This document shows, one piece after another, positions 21,069-31,779 of a stretch of 64,000 nucleotides of DNA. How positions within the stretch are numbered: the first letter of the stretch is position 1; the number at the start of each line of letters is the position of its first letter. The translations under genes and the position numbers were made by a program. The notes under the pieces are model-generated. The model had not been told where the DNA came from. It did not search any database and saw only the letters and a list, made by a program, of their open reading frames with translations. The DNA is from Suillus spraguei (taxonomy: Eukaryota > Basidiomycota > Agaricomycetes > Boletales > Suillaceae). The stretch is taken from positions 1-64,000 of the forward strand of contig JABCPU010000236.1 of assembly GCA_016800925.1 (NCBI GenBank), written 5' to 3'.

Positions 21069-23373
21069 TCAGTAGGGCCAAAGGTAATGTTCCTCTCCAC
21101 TGATACCCACCGCTTGGTCAGCCAATATATGCGGTAGCCCTTGCTCTACATGTCCAACCCCACAAAAACTCCTTCCTCCGCCCTCTCCTGAGTTTTCCTG
21201 CATCCAGCAGGTGAACATAAGCTGGGCAGCCGAATTCATGTGCTGGCTGAGGCTGGGTTTCTCTCTCCGGACAAGCTCATAGGGAGTCATCCCTGGCGTC
21301 GCCCTAGACGGTAAGCAGTTCTTCAGCCAGGTAGTGTAACTGACAGCTTCTGCCCACAGGAACTTGGGGAGATCCTTGGCCAGGAGCATTGCCCTGCATG
21401 CTCCACCAAGGTTTGGTTGAGGCACTCGGCTATGCTGTTCTGCTGGGGTGAGTCATGCACAGTCAGTTGGCACTCAATACCCTGCTGACTTAGGTATTTG
21501 TTGAATTCGGCACTCAGGTACTCTCCCCCTCAATCGGAATGGACCTTAGCCAGGCATGTCCCTGGCAACTGTTGTGCAAGCCAGGCTTCATATGCCTTAA
21601 ATGCGGTGATGCCTCACTTTTATGTTTCAAAAAATGAAGCTTCATCTGACGACTATAGTCGTCGGTAAAGCTGACGTAGTATAGGCACCCGCCGATGGTC
21701 GCCGTCTGGGCAGGGCCCCATAGGTCTGTATGGACAAGCTCTCCATAGGTAAGTGCTCTGCTTGTACTCTCGACTGGGAAAGGCTTTTGTGCTGACTTCA
21801 CCTTGACACAGGTGTTGCAGAACTCTGGTTTGGACATGGTGTCAAGCTCAACACCCATCACAAGGCCCTTTTTTACAGTGTCCATTGCAGCCTGCTGGGA
21901 CACATGTCCCAGCACCTTGTGTAGCTCACAAATGGTGAGTTTTGTATGGGCCACATTGGCATGATGCTGCTCGTGTGTGTTGACAATGCTATACAGCCCC
22001 TCGACTTGGGGTATCTCGGCAATCACTTGGCGGCTGGGTCCCTGGGAGAGTATCTTGCACTTCTGGCCCTCAAACAGGACGGCAAGGCTGGCAGAGGTTA
22101 TATGGTTGGTCGAGATTAGGGTGAAGGCCATTGTAGATACATACAATGTGTTCTTCAGCGTCATGGTGGTCCTCTGATTGCCCAAGGGTAGGTCTATAAG
22201 TATGTCTCCCCATCCTGTTGTGCTGAGAGTAGAGCCGTCAGCCGTGTGGACGTCTTGGGGCACTATTGGCACGAAGTTCTTAAACTTCATGTGATCGGGG
22301 CAAAAATGAGATGTGGCTCCTGAGTCCATAATGGTGCCTCGCTTCTCAACAAGTATGTTTAAGTCTTTTGCCATGCTAGCCAAGTTTGACGTGACAAAGG
22401 CATATTGATCCATACCTTCGGAGGACTGGGCAGCTGAGTTCACAGTTTGCTTGGGGGCCCTATTGCCTCTTTTGCGCTGCTGATTTGGCCCTTGACCCTC
22501 CTTGCCTCCTCCCGGTCTCCAGCAATCAGTTTTATAATGGCCCTTCCAGTCACAATTGAAACAGGTAATGTCTGGATTGAGTTTGCTGGGGGTCATTGAT
22601 GCCTTCCCTTTTCCTCTCGCCTCCCTAGAATTTAGGGCACTGTTGCCTCCCTTTCTGCTGGGCTGGCGGTCGCTCAACTGACAGTGCTCATATTCTTCGG
22701 TTATCAGGGCAATGAGTTCATGGGAGGTAAGTGGTGTGTTTGTTATTTTGGAAGTGGCACTGATAGAGGATAGTAGGGGTCGGTATGATTCAGGAAGAGA
22801 TCTGAGGACCATCGCATGGAATTGAACATCATTGATGGATATGCCCATCCCTGCAAGGCATTTGCGGAGCCTCAAGAGCTCAGCAAAATGTGCCTTTACA
22901 TTTCCTCCCTCATCACACCTTGTCTCATGCATATGCTGATGCAGGTCTATTTGGACCATCTGGGTCTTACCCTCGTGGATTTGGCAGATCTCTGCCCAGA
23001 TCTTGTGGGCACCTTCGAGGTTTTGGACTAACAACAGTAGCCGATCTGAGATTGTGCTAAAGATCTGCTACATTACGAGTGAGTTTTTCTGCTAGTACTC
23101 CTCTATTTTGACCTTGTGTTCCTCTATCTCTGTAGTGCTAGCTGGGCTCCCGTCTTCCTTCGCGAGGACTTTCGTCTTCTCATCCAGCTTATACATAACT
23201 GGTTTCTTGGCTCTTCCAGTGGCATATTGCATCAAACCTCAGGCACTTATAGCCATCAATGTCCTCTGCTTGTAAGTGATCCAATTTGAACCATCTTCAG
23301 CTAATTTTGGGACGTTAAACAGGGAAGACGTAGTGCCAGGGAGCATAGTATCCATGGTCAAAGCAGGGCTCAT
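21069..23373 (-). pseudogene. Copia-1a Gag-protease-integrase
   Basis: The minus-strand polyprotein starts at ATG 23373 and runs through Gag (WAEICQIHEGKTQMVQIDL, zinc knuckle CFNCDWKGHYKTDC), protease (GTIMDSGATSHFCPDH, catalytic D-S-G), the HHCC zinc finger before integrase (LHKVLGHVSQQAA with CNTCVKVK) and integrase (HTDLWGPAQ with the first Asp, SFTDDYSRQ with the second). A frameshift near 21600 is followed by the integrase end (LPKFLWAEAVSYTTWLKN, TPYELV). Three in-frame stops lie in the Gag N-terminus at 23034-23250. The zinc knuckle and protease motifs are intact, so the element is degenerate but complete up to RT. Confidence 0.9.
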
Positions 23374-23377
23374 ACCC

Positions 23378-23815
23378 TCTGGGATTATGAGACGAATGTG
23401 GAGGGAGCGGGCGCGCTAGATAACAAGGTAAATCTCAGTCTCTTGAAAAGAACTCCATTGATGGTTAAAGTACCTAGATAACAAGGTAACTAAGGTGCTC
23501 ATTAATAGGGCAAAACGGCGACTTGTGACTAGGTACTTACATCTCAGTCTCTTGAAAAGCACTGAGATGTTTTTGCGCTTAAGCGCCTACTATAAGGTGA
23601 GTGGAATAGCAATGAAAATAAAACTAATCAATATGGCATATTCCATAGCGCAATGAAATCAAACAGCATATTGCACAGTGTAACGACATCATCACACTGG
23701 CACATGCTATTGGCCATTCTGGCCTTGCGCTCGGACCATTCTCCTTATCACTTCCTGCTCGTACCTATCTCGGATCCTTCGGCCTCTTCCCTCTCGGATC
23801 CTTTGGATTCCAACA
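23378..23815 (-). mobile_element. 5' LTR-E of Copia-1a
   Basis: 438 bp. On the minus strand it runs TGTTGGAATCC to CCCAGA and is followed at once by a worn primer site and the Gag ATG (23373). It lies head to head with the plus-strand LTR at 23884, separated by 68 bp of Gypsy-1 integrase. Confidence 0.92.
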
Positions 23816-23883
23816 CCATTAAGTATAGTCTCCGATAGAGACAAACTATTCACCAGTAAATTCTGGAAAGCATTACACCATCT
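23816..23883 (+). pseudogene. Gypsy-1 integrase core, 68-bp island
   Basis: The plus strand reads SIVSDRDKLFTSKFWKALHH, the second catalytic Asp region of gypsy integrase. It continues without a gap into [17 protein letters not shown] at 26825, once the plus-strand copia and its 5-bp duplication are removed. This island proves that the material before and after the two copia insertions is one gypsy element. Confidence 0.9.
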
Positions 23884-24292
23884 TGTTGGAATCCGAACGA
23901 TCTGAGAGGAAAGAGACTGAACGATCCGAGATAGGTACGAGTGAGAAGAGATAAGAAGAGTGGTCCGAGCGCAAGGCCAGAATGGCCAATAGCGTGTGCC
24001 AGCGTGACGATGTCATTACACTGTGCAATATGCCATTTGATTGGTTTTATTATTGTTGCTATACCACTCACCTTATAGTAGGCGCTCAAGTGCAAAAAAC
24101 ATCTCAGTTCTTTTCAAGAGACTGAGATGTAAGTACCTAGTCACCAGTCGCCATTTTTGCCCTGGCTAACGAGTGTTTTAGTTACCTGTTATCTAGGTAC
24201 TTTAACCATCAATATCAGTTCTTTTCAAGAGACTGAGATTTACCTGTTATCTAGCGTGTCCGCTCCCCACCTTATCGTCTCATAATCCCAGA

Positions 24293-24306
24293 GGTTATGA
24301 GCCCTG
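24293..24306 (+). promoter_or_regulatory. Primer-binding site for half initiator-tRNA
   Basis: Directly after the 5' LTR, GGTTATGAGCCCTG is the complement of CAGGGCTCATAACC, the anticodon arm of fungal initiator Met-tRNA. Copia-type elements such as Drosophila copia are primed by a cut half of this tRNA. The gag start codon (24297-24299) lies inside the site. Confidence 0.82.
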
Positions 24307-24946
24307 ACTCAACCATGGATGCTATGCTCCCCGGCACTATGTCTTCCCTGTTCAATGTCCCAAAGTTAGCTGAAGATGGTTCAAATTGGATCACTTACAA
24401 GCAGAGGACACTGACAGCTATAAGTGCCCAAGGTTTGATGCGATATGCCACTGGAAGAGCTAAGAAGCCTGTCATGTACAAACTTGACAATAAGACAAAA
24501 GTCTTCAAGAAGGAAGATGGAAGCCAGGCCAGTGCTATGGAGATAGAGGAACTCGAAAACAAAATTGAGGAGCATCAACAAAAGAACTCACTCATCATGC
24601 AGCAGATATTCAGCATGATCTCTGATTGGCTTTTACTGCATGTCCAAAGCCTGGAAGGCGCCCATGAGATCTGGGCAGAGATCTGCCAGATCCATGAAGG
24701 CAAAACGCAAATGGTCCAGATAGACTTGCGCCGTCATATGCATGAGACGAGATGCGAGGTGGGAGGCGATGTAAAGGCCCACTTTGCCAAGTTGTTGAGG
24801 CTCTGCGAGTGTCTTGCAGGCATGGGTGTCAATATAGAGGACGTGCACTTTCACGCGATGGTGCTAGGGTCCCTGCCAGAGTCATACAGGCCCCTGCTAT
24901 CGTCCATCACTGCTACTGCCAAAATAATGAATACACCACTTACCGC
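24297..24946 (+). pseudogene. Copia-1b Gag, 3' truncated
   Basis: 216 intact codons from the ATG inside the primer site, over 80% identical in reading to the Gag of Copia-1a. It includes NVPKLAEDGSNWITYKQRT and WAEICQIHEGKTQMVQIDL. It ends at TPLT where LTR-B begins, before the zinc knuckle. Unlike Copia-1a it has no internal stop in this part, so it is the better preserved copy. Confidence 0.9.
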
Positions 24947-25934
24947 TGTAATGAACATATTGGCGCTGGGCTTAAAACCCCATATTTTGACACTTGTCTC
25001 ATGTCTACAGGAGTTACCACTTGTCCATTGCTGTCTTACCCCTTTAGCAGTACCGGCGGCATCCCACGCTTACTGCACACCATACCGACTGCCGCACCTT
25101 GTTCCATGAACCGATGTCCTCCCATGTCCTTGCCGCATCCGCATAGCTCCATTTGGTGCATAGTTTGTTTCCTGTTCGTTATCACTGATTCCACAGCAAG
25201 CATTATTACATGTTGCCTCGTGCCGCAGTGCCTCATGCTATGTATACTTACGGCAGTTACTACACTCCAGTGCTACTGATCTCGCCTAGAGTATCCCGAG
25301 TACATACGAATTAGGATATAAGCACCACATACCCCACATGACACAGTACCTGATTTTACACCATTGCACGTACTATAGGTCAGGATTATTGTCTAGCTCT
25401 GGATCAACCCAGTAGTGGACATAGTCTTTAAAGTTCCCTTATCGCTCGTTAATACATCACGCTCATTAATACATCACGCTCGTTCTCCATTACCACTGGC
25501 ATACCGCTGGACTTTTGACTGTTACATTTGCATTTGACTGAACTTCTCACGCTCCGCTACTTTACTGCTGAAAGTACCATGGACTTCTTTACTGTTTCTT
25601 TGCACCGCTCGCAACCTTACCGCTACCGCTGAGGCCACCGCTCGACATCGCTTGCTAGACGCAACTGTTACTGACTTTATCTCGATGACGGTAGCACCGC
25701 TACACATGGCGCTAGTTCCGGTGGTATCATCGCTGACCGCGGCAACTTACCACTGACTTCAACGCTTGTTTCACAAACAAGTTAGACTTGAACTTGACCA
25801 TACTAAATAGGCATCCCCCTTTAGGGTCGAACGCTCTTGTTCTTACAAGTGAAGCAGACTAGATGGAGCGCAAGACTAACATACTAGTTTAGGCAGTGGT
25901 TTATCTACAGCCCAAGCTAGGTTGTATCTTTACA
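24947..25934 (+). mobile_element. LTR-B bridging a deletion in Copia-1b
   Basis: 988 bp from TGTAATGAACATATTGGCGC to GTTGTATCTTTACA. The left flank is copia gag, the right flank is copia RNase H, and the 4-bp flanks (CCGC, CTGG) do not match. This is what recombination between two LTR-B copies in one copia would leave, with everything between them lost. Confidence 0.9.
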
Positions 25935-26112
25935 CTGGACTTCTGCATCACTACTTTGAGTATGGTCTTAACATCCACCTCTGGTACCACTTCATTTGTT
26001 CCCACATCAGAAACAAAATGTTCAATCTCCTCTATTGTCCCACGGACAAGAATGTGGCCGATGCATTCACCAAGGCTTTACCCCGCCCACACCTTCAAAA
26101 GTTGAGGACACA
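25935..26112 (+). pseudogene. Copia-1b end of RNase H
   Basis: Reads HLWYHFICSHIRNK, then LLYCPTDKNVADAFTKALP and LQKLRTHI, the last box of copia RNase H. The same sequence is complete at 41292-41850. It is cut by the MITE at 26113 and ends in the polypurine tract before the 3' LTR. Confidence 0.88.
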
Positions 26113-26385
26113 CATCAGGAAATTCACACATTTCTTGACGTGCTTAATCAGCTTAACTCACTTATCTCAAAACTTGTTTGCTCTCTCTCACATCATTCAC
26201 CTGGCATATCTTATATTTTTTGAGTGTGAAATATAATAAAACATGTATATTAATATATCTCAACATTTTTTTTCTGAATTCACTCACATTGAAATTTTGG
26301 ACAAGTAGATTCAATTTCACCAAGGCAGTTAAGTGTAAATAAGTCTGCATAAGGGCACGTCAAGGAATGTGTGAATTTCCTGATG
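26113..26385. mobile_element. 273-bp MITE, second copy
   Basis: Same length and TIRs as 5184-5456, flanked by CA at 26111-26112 and 26386-26387. The unoccupied site is visible in the related copia at 41820-41835. The two MITE copies differ at only a few positions, so both insertions are fairly recent. Confidence 0.92.
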
Positions 26386-26824
26386 CAGATGAGCCTGGCT
26401 TGCACTCGAGGGGGAGTGTTGGAATCTGAATGATCCGAGAGGAAAGAGACCGAAGGATCCGAGATAGGTACGAGTGAGAAGAGATAAGAAGAGTGGTCCG
26501 AGCACAAGGCCAGAATGGCCAATAGTGTGTGCCAGCGTGACGACATCGTTACGCTGTGCAATATGCCATTTGATTAGTTTTATTATCATTGCTATACCAA
26601 TCACCTTATAGTAGGCGCTCAAGCGCAAAAACATCTCAGTTCTTTTCAAGAGACTGAGATGTAAGTACCTAGTCACCAGTCGCTGTGTTTGCCCTGGCTA
26701 ACAAGCGTTTTAGTTACCTGTTATCTAGGTACTTTAACCATCAATATCAGTTCTTTTCAAGAGACTGAGATTTACCTGTTATCTAGCGTGTCCGCTCCCC
26801 ACCTTATCGTCTCATAATCCCAGA

Positions 26825-27696
26825 CATCTCACAGGCGTTAAATTAAAGATGTCAACAGCTTACCATCCACAAACAGACAGTGTTAGTGAATGTACTAACA
26901 AAACCGTTGATCAAGCACTCAGATATTTCATTGATCACCACCACACCGGATGGGTCGCTGCGTTACCTCGCGTACGGTTCAATATAATGGCAACAAAGAA
27001 CGCGTCCACTGGATACACACCATTTCATTTACACCTCGGAAGAACACCACGACTGCTACCTCCACTAACCACCGACAATGTCCACGAAGTACGTGCAGAA
27101 TTCCCAAACGATATCACCAGCGCTTTAGAGGCAATCGTCGCCTTGAAAACGGATGTCGTGGATGCACACGATGCCCTACTGGCCTCCCGTGTGGCACAAG
27201 CAAACGCAGCAAACATACACTGAAGCGTGGATCCCACATTCGCAGTAGGCGATTTCGTATATCTCTCCACAGCGCACAGAAGACGGGAATATCTTAACGG
27301 TGACAAAAAAACGTGTCGCCAAATTCATGCCACGGTTCGACGGACCCTACGCCGTAGTATCTGCGAACCCTGAGTCATCCACGATTCCACTTATACACTT
27401 GATTTACCGAAACATACTAACGTTTACCCCACCTTCCATGCATCTGAACTCAAGCGACACGTCCCCAACGACGCTGACTTGTATACATCAAGAGAACTGC
27501 AACGTCCTGGGCCGATCGTGACGCAAATGGGGACAAGAGAATGGGAAATAGAAAGAATACTGGACAGCAGGATCAGAGGATGTGGGCGTCAATACCTTGT
27601 CCGTTGGCTGGGATATGGTCCAGATGCCGATGCATGGATACCAGGCAAGGAACTGGAAGACACTGACGTCCTACATCGATATCTACGAACTCATCC
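26825..27696 (+). pseudogene. Gypsy-1 integrase end with chromodomain
   Basis: Continues the integrase with [16 protein letters not shown], whose Glu is the third catalytic residue, then the core end TGYTPFHLHLGRTPRLLPP. After a stop near 27223 and a frameshift near 27300 comes YPTFHASELKRHVPND, then a chromodomain starting EWEIERILDSR with YLVRWLGYGPDADAWIPG. The chromodomain marks a chromovirus, which targets heterochromatin. The 3' end and 3' LTR are missing because copy B of the Copia-2 block is joined here at about 27697. Confidence 0.9.
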
Positions 27697-28471
27697 ACAT
27701 CTCTTACCTGCTTGACTGCAACTCAGTTGACCTTCCCCTTGATGCAAACCACCCCTTCGGACGTGACACAGATGCCCACGAGGACATCCTCAACCTACCC
27801 ACTCGTAACCGCAAGATCGTGGGAGAGCTTCTTTACCTCGCTGTGTGCACCAGGGCGGACATCGCCTATGCCATCAACTCTCTAGCTCAACATAACTCCT
27901 CTCCTTCTCCTCACTACTATGCCACTGCAAAGCGACTACTCCGTAGCTTAAGTGGCTCTATCAATTTGCGTGCGCAGTTCGGGGTGCTAGGGTCGATGAG
28001 GGTTTGCTAGCGTTCTGTGACGCTGACTGGGCGAGTTGCGTGAAGGACAGACTCTCAATTTCGGGCTATGCCTAGTTCTTTGCCGGGGGCCTTATAGCTC
28101 ACGTTTCCAAGAAGCAGGTCGCGCATGCCCTGTCTTCGACTGAGGCGGAGTACATGGCCGTCACCCACGTCTTGCAGGAGGGCCTCCGGCTGAAATCCTT
28201 CATCACGGAGCTTCACATCCCGATCTTGTTCCCCATCGTCTTCTACATGGACAACACCGGCGCTATCTCTCTCTCCACGGAAGCCAAAAATCACATTCGG
28301 TCTAAGCACATCAACATTCGCTTCCACTTCATTCGCGAGTGGATTGAAAAGGGTATCTTCCTGCCTCAATGGCTACCGTCTCATAGGAACGTCGCAGACA
28401 TCCTCACTAAGGCGCTCCCTCGCCCTCTGTTCTTGAAGCACGTCGCTGGCCTACAGCTAGTGTCTCGGTGA
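27697..28471 (+). pseudogene. Copia-2 copy B: RNase H end
   Basis: Continuous copia reading from LLDCNSVDLPLD through GELLYLAVCTRADIAYAINS to a base loss near 27985, then ADWASC, a stop near 28073 at the same place as in copy A, STEAEYMAVTHVLQEGL, YMDNTGAISLS and finally NVADILTKALPRP, TGA 28469-28471. The stop after SISGYA is shared with copy A, so it arose before the duplication. The C-terminal frame is better kept here than in A. Confidence 0.9.
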
Positions 28472-28476
28472 GGGGG

Positions 28477-28955
28477 TATATTGGCTTTTACCATTTAGAC
28501 TACAATCTTCCTTTCTTGTTCTTATCACCTTTGACACCACATGCAGCACCACAGCTTGGCACTTCTGCTTCTTCTTGACCATACGAACACATCGGTTCTT
28601 CTTTCTCCGAACTCTTTACATAATCGCTACTTGATAGTGCAAAGTCTCGTCCCATCCCGCGATCACCTCAGTATTGTTTTCATGACATACTGAGGTGAGT
28701 AGATACACTCTTATGTCAAACCCTCTCCTATTGATGTATCCATACCTATCGTGTTCTCCCGCTAGGTACTTGCAATGTTAGTATTGTTTTCATGACATAC
28801 TGAGCGTGTTCTCCCGCTAGATCTACTAGCGCGTATACTTCCCTTAGCAGTGGGTTTCCTGATGCCCTTTCATCCTCACGAACGCACTCTCGCAACGAAT
28901 ATCTCGGTTTACCATTCTCTTGTGCTCATTCTGGCTAATGAGCTACTCTACAACA
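28477..28955 (+). mobile_element. Putative 3' LTR of Copia-2, copy B
   Basis: 479 bp, the same length as 6134-6612. It starts TATATTGG (TG mutated to TA) and ends CTACAACA. The hairpin and the repeated TATTGTTTTCATGACATACT block are conserved. 28956-29258 has no gene. Confidence 0.58.
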
Positions 28956-29258
28956 TATATAGGTAGCTCATGTACTCTCGTCTCGATAGCAGAATATCAC
29001 GCAGTATTTTCCTGGTCAAATCACGCAGAGTCTTAACAAAGTCATACGTCTATTCCTTTTTTTTGCACTACAACGAACTCTGTCTCACAACTTGCCTCGA
29101 AACATTCCCCTTCCGAACTCACTAGCAGCCTTACACTTGTATTGCCATATTCTAATCATAGTATACAGAAACTCAAGTAATCTCCGTAGCCTATTTGAGA
29201 AGAGTTATACTGCTTTGCGTCTGAAAAACAATGCTTCGTATACTTTAGCAATTTCATA

Positions 29259-30734
29259 TTAGTTGGTGGTGGCACCAGTGAACGGGGTTGGGGCAAAACC
29301 GACTCTCGACCTTCTGGCATCGAACACAGTGTAGAAGCGCTGGAGGAATACGTAGCCATTAATAAAGTCAAAACCTGCGCCAGTGGGTGTGGGAAGACTT
29401 TTAACGACGAGAAATATATCATACGGATTGCCGTATATAACGTAGTTGAGAGAACGAGGCCAAATTTGCGCATTAGGGGTGAGACTATATTTTTTTCTGT
29501 GCTGTGCAAATGGTGAACAAGGGGTGTGAGGGCTGACAGAATTGACGTACATAGCCAATATAGAAGTTCAAGTCACGTAGGAGATAGTACTGAGCAGCGG
29601 AAATCTGGAGAAGACCAAGCGCCACATTATTCACAGTGCCGCCGGTTAAAGCCTTGTACTTCTCATAGGCATCTATCGAACGCTGATGAGACCATTGTTA
29701 CTCGATGCACTCTAAATAGTACACACCGGAGGCAATGTAAAGGAAGGTGCAACCACAATCCACGACGCCAATCGTGAGGGGCATGAGTTCTATATTGCCG
29801 TAGTTGATCTCCAGCTTGATACCCCAATTCAGCGATGAGCTGGGGGTTTGGATGATACGACTGAAACAAAACGATTACCATCAGTCTGGATCGATCCAGA
29901 AGCCGAGGTGCCTTACGTGTATGTAAATTTGTCGATGTCTATGTCAGGTTCGGCATCACCAAAGTAAAGTTCTCCATCGTTGACTGTATCTGTAACGATG
30001 GGTTTGAAAAAGATGCCAACAATGGGATGACCAATGGTGGCTTGCTGAAACAGGTACTCAGTGACGCTCGGGATCGTGTCTCCTGGTGAATTTGTTAGGG
30101 TGCCGAGGCTTGACATTGTAGGCCCGATGCCAAGGATACCGTCAAAACCGATGCCTTGCGAAATAGAAGCAACACCGATTCGCATCCCGTCGATGGCGAG
30201 CACATCAGAGAGATATACTGTATCTCTGAATATAGTTCCTATAGATACTAATCATAGGTATTTTCAACTTATGATATTGTTGTATGTCATACCTTCGAAG
30301 AATCCAGAACTGTATTCGACCACCACAGGCTCTTTAAGGTCGACACCAGTGCTACTCACGTACTTAGTGCTGGCACCAACCCATGTGATCGCGCTATAGC
30401 TGTCGACAATCAAGTTGTCTTCAATAATACATTAGCAGCCGCATGTTTTCTCAGTGTTGAACTTACAGGTTATGGGGGGAAAGCCAATTTGAACTGATAC
30501 GGCGTAAGCCCAATTAATGTTTATCAAAGGGACCTTCTCCCTATTACGTCGGCCATGCGTGCTGTATTCCATGAAGGCCGCCACGCGAGCTTCATCGGAC
30601 CGCAAGATCTCAGTAACATTGGAGAATGGTAGCCTCCTGGTCATGGGGAGGGTGATGGGGGAATTGCGAACTTCAGCGGGCGATCCCGTGATTGAGAAAG
30701 CCAGAAGTGCCAATAAGGATGCAACGGAGAACAT
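29259..30734 (-). CDS. Pepsin-family (A1) aspartic protease with altered active sites, copy B
   Basis: Paralogue of 6914-8380 with the same six-exon plan: 30734-30467, 30418-30293, 30238-29917, 29860-29727, 29672-29551, 29501-29259. It encodes 404 residues and all frames join. Signal peptide, TYNLIVDSYS, flap and VDCGCTFLYIAS are kept, so the DSY and DCG versions of the two catalytic motifs are shared. Relative to copy A there are two 3-bp in-frame indels in the last exon and a 3-bp change in intron 4. Most substitutions in exons 1 and 3 change the amino acid. A TATATAA box is present at the equivalent place upstream, about 30 bp before the ATG. Confidence 0.85.
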
Positions 30735-31202
30735 GACTTACTGGAAAGTCATATCATACTGGCTTATATACGTGATAGCGAATGCAATGGCAATGTTGGG
30801 CACCTCAGCCACGTCAGTCCCCTCGAAAAAGTGATGACGAGATAGTTGCTATGCGAGTCATCGCGAATGCAAGGATTGGACTTCCCGATGAAATGTGGCA
30901 AGAGGTGGTTTGCTTTTGATCCTGGCGTGTTATTTCTGAATCTCAGTGTTGTCAGGTGTCAGTCATCAGAGGTCTGGTTATGAGCAGAGTAAGGATGAGA
31001 AGTAAAGTTACTAGAATGACTCGACTGACTCTAAAAGTAAATCCTCGTACATTATTTACTACGTTTCGGTAATGGCCCATCAGTAAAACCCTGATAGGTT
31101 GTGTGACACTGCACAGTGCCGCACAGTGACACAGTGTTCCGCCGGTCACTGACCGTGGCGAACGCAAAGTGTGTGAAAGTCGATGACCGTCGGCGAAGTT
31201 CA

Positions 31203-31462
31203 CCTGAACGTGAACGGATTGGGTGCCATGGGTCGTTCTTCCCTATATAGAAACTGAATCATAACCTCGAGCGCATGACCACTCACTGCGGAAACGAGAA
31301 ATTGATCAGAGGATATTCCGAGGGAGACAGGAAGAATAATCAAGTAAAACATACCTAGCTCATAATCCGACGTAAATCAGACGTGTAGCAAAAAGTAAGA
31401 GTTCATAGTTGCAAACAGATCATTTTCAGATCATTTTCAGATCATTTTCGAACAATTTCCTG
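31203..31462. other. No gene; possible promoter of the following gene
   Basis: A CCCTATATAG TATA-like box at 31241-31250 lies about 215 bp before the ATG at 31463. ATCATTTTCAG is repeated in tandem at about 31430-31450. Nothing else is recognised. Confidence 0.35.
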
Positions 31463-31779
31463 ATGACTTTTCCAGATCTTCATGTGCTCGTGAAATATAT
31501 ACTGTCCCAATACAAATTAACCCATGTATATGGTGTTCTCGACCATCTGAATACACTCTGCATATTTGAAGGTGAGTTTGTTTAAATATTTCGCTAAGTT
31601 CATCTTCCACTCAAACACACATCAGACGAGAGCAGCTTTGCCATCAACCTAGAGTTGCCTTCGCATGTGACCTTTGGAGCGACAATGCCAGGCCCTGTAG
31701 TAAGCTGTTCTTGTCTTTTGGCTCGCTTACCCCATGCTGATGATGCTCTGATCGTGTCCCACTCTCAGGCAGTGCATTT
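31463..31779 (+). pseudogene. Unknown split gene cut by LTR-F
   Basis: ATG 31463 opens an exon to 31571 (MTFPDLHVLVKY, then LTHVYGVLDHLN). An intron of 54 bp (31572-31625, GTGAGT..CACATCAG with GCTAAG) follows, then exon 2 at 31626-31699 (ESSFAINLELPSHVTFG), in phase. A likely second intron at 31700-31768 (GTAAGC..CTCTCAG) leads to AVHF, where LTR-F begins. The reading looks like a real host protein but I do not recognise it. Everything downstream is lost or unrecognisable. Confidence 0.55.

Larger units (their letters stand above)
23884..26824 (+). mobile_element. Copia-1b, LTR to LTR with target duplication CATCT
   Basis: A plus-strand copia with both LTRs (23884-24292 and 26417-26824, 409 and 408 bp) and perfect flanks CATCT at 23879-23883 and 26825-26829. 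Inside are a primer site, gag, a solo LTR-B that replaces almost all of pol, the last part of RNase H, a 273-bp MITE and a polypurine tract (about 26407-26416, CTCGAGGGGGAG). It is inserted in Gypsy-1 integrase. It cannot move on its own. Confidence 0.95.
27697..31202. repeat. Segmental duplication, copy B
   Basis: Collinear with 5061-8850 in the same orientation: copia RT/RNase H end, LTR, aspartic protease and its upstream DNA. Copy B lacks the MITE and 18 bp between two CCTGCTTGAC repeats. It starts exactly at the end of the Gypsy-1 chromodomain, so the block was joined to, or inserted in, that gypsy. Confidence 0.92.

Noticed and set aside
29526..29777. 83-codon plus-strand frame opposite protease copy B
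   Set aside because: Shadow of the minus-strand exons 4 and 5.
27697..31202. Retro-copy of the protease gene
   Set aside because: All five introns and the promoter region are retained, so the duplicate was not made through spliced RNA.
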